In this document: in pieces, positions 1 through 10,800 of the stretch
Layout of the letters: the number at the start of each line of letters is the position of its first letter
How positions within the stretch are numbered: the first letter of the stretch is position 1
Source of the DNA: Nautilus pompilius
Lineage: Eukaryota; Mollusca; Cephalopoda; Nautilida; Nautilidae
Direction of reading: 5' to 3'
Length of the DNA stretch: 64,000 bases
NCBI GenBank assembly: GCA_018389105.1
Contig: JACATO010001028.1
Coordinates: 434,001 to 498,000, forward strand
The notes under the pieces: generated by a model
Seen by the model: only the letters and a program-made list of their open reading frames with translations
What the model was told of the DNA's origin: nothing
Databases searched by the model: none
Program-made: the position numbers and the translations under genes

Positions 1-224
1 AGAAGCCACACAGTCATAGACCCAGGGGACAAAATGGCTAAATGTGAACAGAAGTATAGTTTCTCAGCTAAGGAAGCAATTGCAAATGCATGGAGATATT
101 GTCTGAAGACCACGGTCATAACCCCAGCAGATGATTGTTGTCACTTTTGGCTTGGTGAAGCAAAAATCCAACAGACCAACCCTGCTACTGATCTTTCTGT
201 GGCCACAATTCGATATCAGCCTTG

Positions 225-770
225 ACTATACATAGGACAACACATGAAAAAGGGCTCTATGTGAGACAACCATCATGCCTACACCTTGAACCACACTGTA
301 AACAGAATGTGTTTGCATGTTTTGATTCATTCTCTTTACTGATGAGTCCCAAGATTTAGCCTTCAACGTGACTTACAATGTATAATCATCAAGCAAAAGC
401 ATCATCGAAATGGATCAATTCAAAGGTGGTACAATGGTCTAAGCAGAAATTTTGCTGGGAGTGTGCATTTCAGGAAGTGGATCCCTGTCAGATCATGTAG
501 GTGGAGATAATTTTATTCAAATGAATAGCACTTGTCCAATTAGGGCATATGTAATCAAACGATATCTTCAAGAACGAACCATTACGCATAAGCATGGCCA
601 ACATGTTCTCCTGAGCTAAGTCCTATTGAGAATGTTTGGGATGCTCCAGAAAGACATTGTGCATCCTTCCAACACCCTCTAGGAACTGCAAACTTCTCAG
701 ATAAGACAATGGACCTTATTTCCCACTGCTCTCATTGATAAGGTTATAAACAACAAGCAAAGCCGCTGAG
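225..770 (+). mobile_element. Tc1-like transposase relic
   Basis: A decayed Tc1/mariner-superfamily transposase reads on the + strand with frameshifts. Near 332-353 the bases encode LFTDESQDL, the motif around the first catalytic Asp of Tc1 enzymes. Near 496-575 a DNFIQM...IRAYVIKRYLQE stretch corresponds to the region of the second Asp. At 611-643 PELSPIENVWD matches the third catalytic block. Near 255-300 a LYVRQPS...LEPH stretch resembles the linker before the DDE domain. No single open frame spans these blocks, so the copy is dead. Terminal repeats were not found; the element may begin before the window. Family call is fairly safe, boundaries are not. Confidence 0.7.
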
Positions 771-3030
771 TCTTGTATTGCTACATTCCCTATTCCTATT
801 GAATATTTGTTTACATTCTTAATGTTAGCTCCTTTTTGTTTCCCTTTACGCCACTAAAATTTGATTTACATATTTCTTTTATTGATAAAAGTTGTGTTAC
901 AAGAAGAGAAATCTGTGCTGATCTCTTTTAGTTAATAAAACTTTATCACTTTTTAATAAAACTTTAACAATTTTAGAAATTATATATTTATTTGCTCATT
1001 TAACTTTTGAAAGCTTTTGTATTTTAAAGCTCACATATTATCAACAAGTATCTGCTTATTTATTTCTTTTCAACTTCCAAATTCAATAAAAATGCCCTTT
1101 TGAGTTGGGAGGTGGTAGCACCAAATATACAGCATCCCAAGGAGACAGGAAACCTAAAAAAACATGAAGCAAACAAACTTTTTTTTATTTTTATATGGCA
1201 AAAATCAGTGGCATTTCTTGTTTATGTTCTAGTTTATCCAGACTACCCTCCTGATAAGAAGTCAGCTTTGGTGCAATATTTTCAATGGTTAAAAAAAAAA
1301 TCTAAGAATATTGGAATTTGACATATATTTAATTCCACTCATGACATACCACAAAATTATCATCATATGAACAGAATTTATCCTTAATCTAATCATCTCA
1401 TGGATTTCAATATACACCCTACAGTGTCAAAGAATCATGTTGTTTGACAGTCATTACTGGGCAAAACCATCTCGAGACTGTATGTAGCTAGCACATTGTC
1501 TGCATATAGTTGAAATGAGACATCTGATCAGATATCTGGTACTGTCTGCCAATTCTAAGTCAAGGCCACATACTGCAGGTTATGTGGAGAGGGATACTTG
1601 AACCTTATGCATCTACCACAGATACCCAAAAATGCTCAATTAGTGAAAGATATGGGTATATAGCTGGCTTCTTCATTGTAATGTTTCTGCTGGTCATGGT
1701 TTCCTGGAAATGAACCCTGGCACCATCATCAAAAAGATAAAATTATCTTAGCCCTTTAACCATTCACAAACACTGCAGAGGGATTAGTGCAAAATGTGCT
1801 GGAATTTTATGCAGTTTTAATGTAGAAAATGTGTCTAAATACTACGTAGATACTAGTGTACATTTTTAATCAAAGTAAATTTTTTTGTTGTAGCAAAATA
1901 CAAAACATGACTACCTAGTTTGTTTAGAAAATCCATTTAAAAATTATAAACACAGCCCAAGACTTCATCCCTTTCAATAAAAAATATACTGTTTACTCAC
2001 ACTTAATTACATCAAGTGAATGCACAATTAATTTTTCACTCATAGTCATCTGGTTAGATGATAATACACAACACATAGATTTAATCAAAACTTCAACAAA
2101 ATATAACAGATTTACTGTCTTTTTAGTTAATGGTAAAAGTAGCAAACTAATCAGTAAACATCTTAGGAAAATAGTTTTAATGCTACTCCTGACTTACTCT
2201 GATCTTAATTTTGCTCCAAGAAAAGCCTACCAAAGTTTACACTATTATTATTTTGCTTCTTCTTAAATTGTTTTTCAAAAATAAACAATTTCACTTTTCC
2301 AGTATAGCTTTCATTTCAAATGCAATTTCACTTTTTAAATGCAAAAAACAAAATACAATGCGTGACATTTGTGCTACAGCTGAAATTCCAATTAGAGATT
2401 ACCTTGAATAGAAATTGAAAACTTTAACAGCCTCTTGCACCTTACCTTTTGACAGAATAATAGTATGTAGTTTTACAACAAAGTAAATATGTACACCTGC
2501 TGCACAGAGAACTTTGATAGTGTTAGATTTTATCTACCAAATTTATTTCACTTGGTAAACTGGGCCCTAAATAGAAAACAAATAACCACTTGCTAAAATA
2601 ATAAAGAAACGTTTATTCTACAGATTTGATTAGAAAGCAGGCAAGCATAACAGTAATGTAATAACTCCCAGTGTTTATGTAGGGGTAAGGGATTCGAAGA
2701 AACAAGCGTCAACTCGTGACAATGCTAATCAGTTTTAAATCGCCTGTTTTCATACCAGTAGACCATGAATGATTTCCTGTTACTTTGTGCGTATGTACGT
2801 AATGTATTCACTAAAAAAATAATAAATAATGTATTGCGTATCAATTATGCCAATCTAATCACTTGTAAACAAATTAATTACTAAGCCCCTAAATTGTAGA
2901 AAAAATGGGATATGAAGATTTTTTAGTTAAATATCTCTTTTGCTGAATTTCGGAATTACAACCTCTGGATCTGCACAATTGTGAAGAAAAAGCTCCTTAT
3001 ACATTATCAGCGCCAGTAATAAGGAAGAAA
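771..3030. other. AT-rich spacer, no gene seen
   Basis: This stretch is AT-rich with short random open frames only. The 73-codon frame at 1100-1321 has no recognisable motif and an A-run near its end. No exon with good splice sites, RNA gene or transposon terminus was recognised. Confidence 0.6.
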
Positions 3031-4525
3031 AGTATATTTAGTAAATGTTACTAAGTTAAAGCCAGTAGAGTAGTTATCTGTCGTGTCAGGTGGATTAAAT
3101 AATGGTTAAATACGTTAATCCGTCGTTGACACCAGCACCGGCGAGAGTATATTTAGTAAATGTTACTAAGTTAAAGCCAGTAGAGTAGTTATCTGTCGTG
3201 TCAGGTGGATTAAATAATGGTTAAATACGTTAATCCGTCGTTGACACCAGCACCGGCGAGAGTATATTTAGTAAATGTTACTAAGTTAAAGCCAGTAGAG
3301 TAGTTATCTGTCGTGTCAGGTGGATTAAATAATGGTTAAATACGTTAATCCGTCGTTGACACCAGCACCGGTGAGAGTATATTTAGTAAATGTTACTAAG
3401 TTAAAGCCAGTAGAGTAGTTATCTGTCGTGTCAGGTGGATTAAATAATGGTTAAATACGTTAATCCGTCGTTGACACCGGCACCGGTGAGAGTATATTTA
3501 GTAAATGTTACTAAGTTAAAGCCAGTAGAGTAGTTATCTGTCGTGTCAGGTGGATTAAATAATGGTTAAATACGTTAATCCGTCGTTGACACCAGCACCG
3601 GCGAGAGTATATTTAGTAAATGTTACTAAGTTAAAGCCAGTAGAGTAGTTATCTGTCGTGTCAGGTGGATTAAATAATGGTTAAATACGTTAATCCGTCG
3701 TTGACACCAGCACCGGTGAGAGTATATTTAGTAAATGTTACTAAGTTAAAGCCAGTAGAGTAGTTATCTGTTGTGTCAGGTGGATTAAATAATGGTTAAA
3801 TACGTTAATCCGTCGTTGACACCAGCACCGGTGAGAGTATATTTAGTAATGTTACTAAGTTAAAGCCAGTAGAGTAGTTATCTGTCGTGTCAGGTGGATT
3901 AAATAATGGTTAAATACGTTAATCCGTCGTTGACACCAGCACCGGTGAGAGTATATTTAGTAAATGTTACTAAGTTAAAGCCAGTAGAGTAGTTATCTGT
4001 CGTGTCAGGTGGATTAAATAATGGTTAAATACGTTAATCCGTCGTTGACACCGGCACCGGTGAGAGTATATTTAGTAAATGTTACTAAGTTAAAGCCAGT
4101 AGAGTAGTTATCTGTCGTGTCAGGTGGATTAAATAATGGTTAAATACGTTAATCCGTCGTTGACACCAGCACCGGCGAGAGTATATTTAGTAAATGTTAC
4201 TAAGTTAAAGCCAGTAGAGTAGTTATCTGTCGTGTCAGGTGGATTAAATAATGGTTAAATACGTTAATCCGTCGTTGACACCAGCACCGGTGAGAGTATA
4301 TTTAGTAAATGTTACTAAGTTAAAGCCAGTAGAGTAGTTATCTGTTGTGTCAGGTGGATTAAATAATGGTTAAATACGTTAATCCGTCGTTGACACCAGC
4401 ACCGGTGAGAGTATATTTAGTAAATGTTACTAAGTTAAAGCCAGTAGAGTAGTTATCTGTCGTGTCAGGTGGATTAAATAATGGTTAAATACGTTAATCC
4501 GTCGTTGACACCAGCACCAGTGAGA
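3031..4525 (+). repeat. 115-bp satellite array, 13 copies, with 5-unit higher-order repeat
   Basis: Thirteen head-to-tail copies of a 115-bp unit start at 3031, 3146, 3261, 3376, 3491, 3606, 3721, 3836, 3950, 4065, 4180, 4295 and 4410. The copies are almost identical. Unit 8 lacks one A and is 114 bp. Diagnostic bases show a longer period: units 4 and 9 share ACCGGCACCGGTG, units 5 and 10 share CACCGGCG, and units 7 and 12 share CTGTTGTGTC, so units 3-7 repeat as units 8-12. Each unit contains nested inverted arms, GTGTCA with TGACAC outside and GGATTAA with TTAATCC inside. Many units end in the perfect palindrome CACCGGTG. No frame is open across units. The array stops where the CpG-rich promoter of the CDYL-like gene begins. 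Confidence 0.97.
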
Positions 4526-4751
4526 ACGACGAGTTGTGGCTAATTTCTCTCTCCGTATCTGTGGGTAGTGTTGCCGACCCTAACCCATCAGTAGCAACAA
4601 AAAAAAAACCCCAAAGCGTTTTACGCCGTAAACCGGGCAAGACGGAATAACCCACGGGCGTCCCCGGGTATCGAGATTACTACCGAGAAACTAGAAATAA
4701 TGCGCTGACCTTCTCCGAAACAAGCGAGGAGGAGCACGGCGCGCGATGGTC

Positions 4752-4762
4752 GCAGCCATGTT
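4752..4762 (-). promoter_or_regulatory. YY1-type motif in the promoter
   Basis: GCAGCCATGTT is an exact match to the reverse complement of the YY1 consensus AAnATGGCnGC. It sits 41 bp before the start codon, the usual zone for YY1 sites in TATA-less promoters. Binding is inferred. Confidence 0.5.
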
Positions 4763-4770
4763 GGGGACTA

Positions 4771-4784
4771 GCGCCCCCTGTCGC
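4771..4784 (-). promoter_or_regulatory. CTCF-like motif in the promoter
   Basis: GCGCCCCCTGTCGC read on the minus strand gives the AGGGGGCGC core of the bilaterian CTCF motif. About 11 of 14 core positions agree. It is the weakest of the three main CTCF-like sites reported here because the flank before the core deviates. Confidence 0.35.
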
Positions 4785-4802
4785 CAAACAGCCGGCGATA
4801 CG

Positions 4803-4826
4803 ATGGCGTCAGAGCCTGCCTACGAG
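4803..4826 (+). CDS. CDYL: CDYL-like exon 1
   Basis: Eight codons, MASEPAYE, end at a consensus donor GTAAGA. The exon supplies Tyr7, the first aromatic-cage residue, so the chromodomain is split by intron 1 directly after the glutamate that follows it. The exon is too short to show as an open frame; it was found by matching the family's MASE-x-x-YE start to the VEKIV start of exon 2. Both the donor and the phase (0) fit. Confidence 0.88.
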
Positions 4827-7800
4827 GTAAGAAAGGGGCTTCGACCGAAACTTTAACAGAAAAAAAAAAAAAAAAAAAAAAAACAACAACTGGGGGGGGA
4901 GGGGGAAATTTACCGGTGGGTAAATGGAGAGAGAGAAGACTCTCCTTTTGACCCGTGTAGTTCTGAGCTACTGTTTCGTTCGTCTTAGCTTCTTTAATCG
5001 GTCAGTGGGGGGGGGGGCGGCTTTTTCGCGTGCTGGGTGAGTACGCGTCCGTCTGTCGGTGGGTGGGGGGGGGACAGAGATCCGCTCTGCCTCTTCGTGT
5101 TCTCCTATCGATTTTACCAGGGCGGACCACTAAGTGCTCCTTCGAGTGCCGTGGTGTTTAAAAAGGGGGGGGGGGGGGTCAGTCGCCTTCCCGTGCATTG
5201 CGTCCGGGTGCCCTCACCTAGGATCCCGGGATCCAGCTGTCAGCGGGAAATCCACCCCCTCGAGGGGGGGGGGGGTGGGGTGCTGCGTGTTGTGTTCTGC
5301 TCTTTGCTCTTTAGCTTTCACAGCGAAGTTGAGAGAACTAGTAAATAACAATATGCGATGTTTACCTATGCGCCCTTTCTCCCGCCTCCTGCCCTTGTCG
5401 CGCATTTCTGTTCCCTAACGTACCCCCCCCAGCCAGGTATGGTGTGGGAGGGGGGGGGTCGGGCGGACTGGACTGGACTGGAATGGTATGTATAAACGCC
5501 GCCTCCACTCAGATTCTGCTGCCGATGGAAATGCACGGGAAAAACTTTATTAAAGACACCGGTCCGCGAATGCGACAGGGATCCCGACCATCAGCTGTCG
5601 GCTCGAGTTCTGAGAGAGAGAGAGAGGGGGGGGTCTCTTAGGTTTAGGCAGAACTTGGCGTATTTCAAGAAGCTGTTAAACACTTTCCACTATTTAAACC
5701 AGATAGACATTGGTCTCAAGCAGTTACAGTTTTTGTACTCTGTAACTAACCATTCACATCTATCATCCGAGTCCAACATCTCCCATACCCCCCAACCCCC
5801 TTAAGACTGGCTTCATCTACAAGACATCCGGATCTTCTTTGCTATTACACTACTGGGGTTTTTCCCCACCTTTTTATGGGATTTTCCCTCACCCAGTGCC
5901 AAGTTTTCTTTATTTGATTTATACTATTGTGTATTCATTACAGGGGTTTCATGATAAAAAAGATAACATTTCTGTATATGTTTGGTGCTATATGTGGAGT
6001 TTTCAGATGTGTGTACCCACAGGTTTGCATAGTTAAGGTAATACCTTATGGTAATATTTTAAAATTCTTATTTAATTCACGTTGTCTTTTTGTCTGAATA
6101 ATTACAGATGTGGTGGCACAGTAGTCCATTTGTTAGAGAATATTGTTTTTCATTAGAACCAACTGTAAATGCCCCTGCAAAAATCTCCTTTTTTTGTTTT
6201 ATAATTAACTTTATAAACAAAAGTTTCACCAATTTTTTCTAATGTTTTAATTTAAATCATTATTAGAAAAAAGTATATCACTTGATTTTTGTTTGTTGAC
6301 TCCTTGGTATATGGATGTGTAACATTAGCTCTATGTGTGTGTGTGTGACATTAGTTATCTTTTCTCTTATTTTAATATTTCATTGATGTCAACACTTTTA
6401 TGTTTATTGTAAGGCACTGTCAGTGATTTTAGAGTTCTTTAATTAGTAATATAATAAACAGTACCTGTAGTTAGGCTTTATCCCAAGTTATGTTACACTA
6501 TAAACAAAAGAATCAAATTTATCTTAGAACAGTGAAGTAAATACATTCACATATCTATAGTTAATAAGAACAATAAGAAATAGAAAGCTTAACAAATACC
6601 AGAAAACACTTACCTGTTATTTAACATTGAACAAGAAACCTTTTCATTATCATATATGTATTGTTTTGATTGAAAATATGCTATTATAAATCAAATTTTG
6701 TGGAAGTATTCAGGGATACCTTGGACTTAGAAAATATGATTTTGTTTCTCAGAGGTGCTTTAAATATTAACACTGCTCTTCTGTATTATAGTAAGCATCT
6801 CTAAAACAGAGGTGAGGTAATGTTTATTGTGACTTATACAAAGCAAAGAAAATGAAATCTATATTTGGTAAGGATCACGTAGCATGTAGAGTCTAAACCT
6901 GATTAGGCATGGAATCATTAAGGTTTTCAATCACCAATTGGTCCAGATTTTTTTTACAGTAGTTGTTTTTGTTGCATTCAGTTCCTTGGCAATAGTTAAG
7001 ATGATTATGTATGTTCTTTGGGCTCATTCTCGAGGAAATATCTGAGAAGAAGCTGCATGCCATATTGTCTTTTCCAGGTAGTTGGGAGTATGACAGATCA
7101 CATCACATTCCTGAGAAATGCATGCCAAACTGCAGAATATCTTGTTGAAACAGAGGCAATATGTTTACATGATCAGGCATAAGCTGGTGAATTAAAGTAT
7201 CTTGCAAAAAATTGCAGTGCAAGTGTGCCAGCCTTCTCCAGACACAGCTGTGACCACTGGAAGTGAACCGTTGGAATTTGACTTGCTGGGGAAGAACAGT
7301 TTGTTAATGATACAGTGACTGACTTGTCAACTGCTGGGCACATTCTTTTCTGCATTGCACATTGACTTTTGTATGCAAGAGTTTCTTTCAAGCCAATTGC
7401 ACATGTTACCCAAGTTTTGGACTGTGTGTTGCATCATTTTTGGCTGAATTTTGCTGCATTCATGTAATCTGGAAATTTTTGTTCTAGATTGGTATAGTCC
7501 ATGCTTCTAGCGGCTTAGTGAATTTATTGTGTGCTCATAGTTGGCCTTAACAAGGTAGGGTGGTTGTGTGCATGTAAAGATTTGATATTTCAAGGCTTCT
7601 GTCAACTTTGTCTCTTTCTTGGAACATGATCTTGTGTAAATGGCAAAATATTCCAGGCACCTGTTCTTGGCATGCTGCACTTACAAAATGATCTCAAGTT
7701 ATACTCATCAGTTTCAAGGATTTGCTAGTAAAGTTGGCTATTCTTTTGTTTTAAGAGGTTCTCAATTTAATATCAAAAGGCCCTGTATGCTTAAATGGCT

Positions 7801-10800
7801 AATTTTGTTCAACAGTCTTTCTTTAGGCTTTCAATTTTTTAAAATGGGTTTTTTTGTTTTTTTACGAACTTTCTAGTTTATAGTTTATTTTTAATTTCTC
7901 GATGCAGGTTGAAAAAATTGTCAGCAGGAAAATAACACCAACTGGCAGGCGGAAATATTTGATCCGATGGAAAGGATTTCCTCCATCTGCTGATACCTGG
8001 GAACCCATGATACACCTGAATTCCTGTCAGGCACTGGTTAAAAGCTTTGATGAAATGCACGATGAAACTGACGGTGTTCAACATGGGAAGAAGAAAAAAG
8101 ACATAGCAAAGAAAATAAAGAAGCTGAAGAAACATTTATGTACACGTCAGAAAAAGTTATCATGCAGCAACTCAGATGATACTGACAATATACGCTACAA
8201 ACTCATTAGTAAAGCCACAAAACAAAATACCAAAAGTGATTCCTTTGTTGCTAAAAATCTGCAGTTAAAAGGAAAGAATGTAGATTCCAGGAGAGTAACT
8301 AGAAATGTGGGAGTTACTGTTTCATCAAAGAACAATTCAAATTTTCCAATAGAAAGGCTAGCACCTAAGCGGCTAAAACTTCTAGACAGCATAAGGAAGA
8401 GAGATCTTAAAGCAGGTAATGGACAGTTTCCTTTCAGCAGCAGTATGCAAATGTGTTTTTATGCATGACTAGTTTCTGTCTCTCTGCCATTATCATGCCT
8501 GGCCATAAGCTAAAAATGGTTTCAAAAAATATATATCTGATTTGCTGAAATAGCATCAGTAAAGTTAAAAACAAATTTATTAGTGGTGTCTTATTTACAA
8601 AAGTTAGAGGATTAGTTTGGCCTTTTTCAAATAACATAAGTAGTGAGAGAACTGGCTAATAAACCTACATTTTGGTGATCTTTCTTGTTACCATTGTCAG
8701 GGTTGAATACCAAAACAGTCCAACCTTGAGGATGTGGCAGGAAAAGATCATCGAAACAGGTTTATTAGCTAGTTATCTTAATCTACCCTTAAATTTTAAA
8801 CAAAACTATTTTAAGAAATCAACCTAAACAATTGGTTATCAAAGTACATAACATGGTCACTTGTTGGCTATGGTTCAGACCCTGTTAGGTCTGAACTTAG
8901 TTTGGTATTTCGCAACTGGAATGGTGTTTCTTGTTCTTCTAAATCAGCTAATTTGTGCGCTACTTTAGTTTTCTTCCACATCTAATATTCCTGTACAGTG
9001 TCATGCAGAGATGCATTATCAGCATCTTGTTGTCAGCCCATTTGGCTGTTGATTATGTAAGATGGTGGTGATGGTTGTTCATGGTAATCAGAGCCTAAAA
9101 TCTGACACACAAGCAGGATCTCATAACAGATTCATAAGAAAATTTTGTCTAAATTCTTTTAACAGATACTAGCTTAAACATTCAGAAACCGCTAGTATTT
9201 TGCAGTCCCTAGTCAGGTTTATTCCAGAAGGATGAAGAAACCATTTCCATGACTTCGCTCTCTCTCTCAGCTCCATTAATAGAACAAGGTTTCAGAATTT
9301 TATTTTTGGGGAATCCAAATAATTAAGACTAATTTTAGAAATTCAACTTAAAATTAGCAATGGGTGTAAGTAAAGACATGCAGAAATATTACCACCCTTT
9401 AAAAAAACACTTGAGATTAAGAAAATAAATGATTTATACAGTGTCCTGCCATACTAATTTTACTCTCCTAACTCCCATATCAGATGATGCATTCATTGAT
9501 GGGGGTTGACCAAATTAATATGGCAGGCCAATGTGTGTATCTTTTATACAATTATCCACATTTAAAGATTGCACTGAAAACATTTATCATATGAATAAAA
9601 TGTTTTGACTCATTCTATAAAATACCAAAACAAGTTTTCTATGGAGAACTGGCCCTGGCTGTAGGCAGAAGAAATCGAGAAAGCTAGGAGAAGAGATACA
9701 AAGGTGTTTGAAGAATATGTTTAACCCTTTCCTGGTCAGAAAATGCAATGTCTAATATGCACAAACATTCAGAAAATTTCCAAGATGGCTGCACAAAATC
9801 TGCCTACCTAATTAAAATTATTTAGATATGCATTAAGAAGTCATGAAATGACTCAATTAGCACAGTTCAGTAATTCAAATAAAAGGAAATCTGTCCAGAA
9901 AATGAAATAAATGATGTCATGGATAATGACTTGTTGTCTTCAAATATGATGGATATACTAGGAATACTACTACTACTATGTATGGTTGCATGAAAGAATG
10001 AGAAAGGGCTAAATAATCCCTTCCTACCAACCTAAATTTTTAAAGAACATCTCAAGAAATAATTTACTCTGTTATGCCATATAAAGATTGTGCCAGTATA
10101 AATTTCTAAAAATTTAAAGATATGTCATTAAAATTATTTATTATTAACTAGTTTGACATGGTTTACCATATATACAGGAGAATTATTGCAGGGCATCCAG
10201 TTTAAATCTGTGGAAAGTAACCAGTTAGCTCTTAAATGATGTGGTGTTTAGTTATGAAACTTAAAATGAATTGGCAGGGAAGTAAAAATAAATTTTCTAC
10301 CTTTTTTTCCACATTTTAAGCTGGTAGGTGGTCCTTCTGTTACGAACAGAGTACTGGCTATGCTATTTTATGCAAGGTGGCAGAATAAAAATGGCAAGGG
10401 GTGGGGTTTCTGTTTTCCTGACAGGGTACTGACCCACCTGATGGTTGCTCAGTCTTGGGGGTGGCAGTTGTGTTATTACTTCAGAGATTCATTGCCCAGG
10501 TTTTTATGCTTTTCTGCATCAAATTTCTTATGAAGTGGTACAAACATTTCATGCCAAACAAGACACTTTCTTAAATCCCAACTAACCCCTGAAGACAGGT
10601 GTTGGCATTATTTTGAATACCAATCTTAAAAGAAGCATTAGGAAATTCATTAAGCTTTTACATTGGTTACCTTTAAGCAGAGCAAATCAAACTGCACACA
10701 AAACTATTGTTGTAAACTGCTATGTATACCACACTTTACTGTAACACATCTTACTGATCATCATCATCATCATCATCATTTCTGTTATACTTTAAAGTAT

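Larger units (their letters stand above)
4526..4802 (+). promoter_or_regulatory. GC-rich promoter and 5' UTR of the CDYL-like gene
   Basis: Base composition changes abruptly from AT-rich to CpG-rich at the satellite edge and stays so through the first exon. There is no TATA box at a sensible distance, which fits a CpG-island type promoter with dispersed starts. YY1-type and CTCF-type motifs lie within 60 bp of the start codon. The transcription start cannot be fixed from sequence alone. Confidence 0.65.
4746..4802 (+). other. in-frame upstream ATG, possible 19-residue N-terminal extension
   Basis: An ATG at 4746 is in frame with the chosen start at 4803, with no stop between. It would add 19 residues beginning MVAAMLGTSAPC. 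Its context has G at -3 and G at +4. The 4803 ATG has A at -3 and G at +4, and gives the family-typical MASE start, so 4803 is preferred. If transcription starts upstream of 4746, both proteins could be made. Confidence 0.5.

Noticed and set aside
2686-2698. GGGATTCGAA, similar to an inverted pol III B box
   Set aside because: No A box or SINE body nearby.
3031-4525. CRISPR-like array
   Set aside because: Units repeat without unique spacers, and the setting is a spliced animal genome; it is a satellite.
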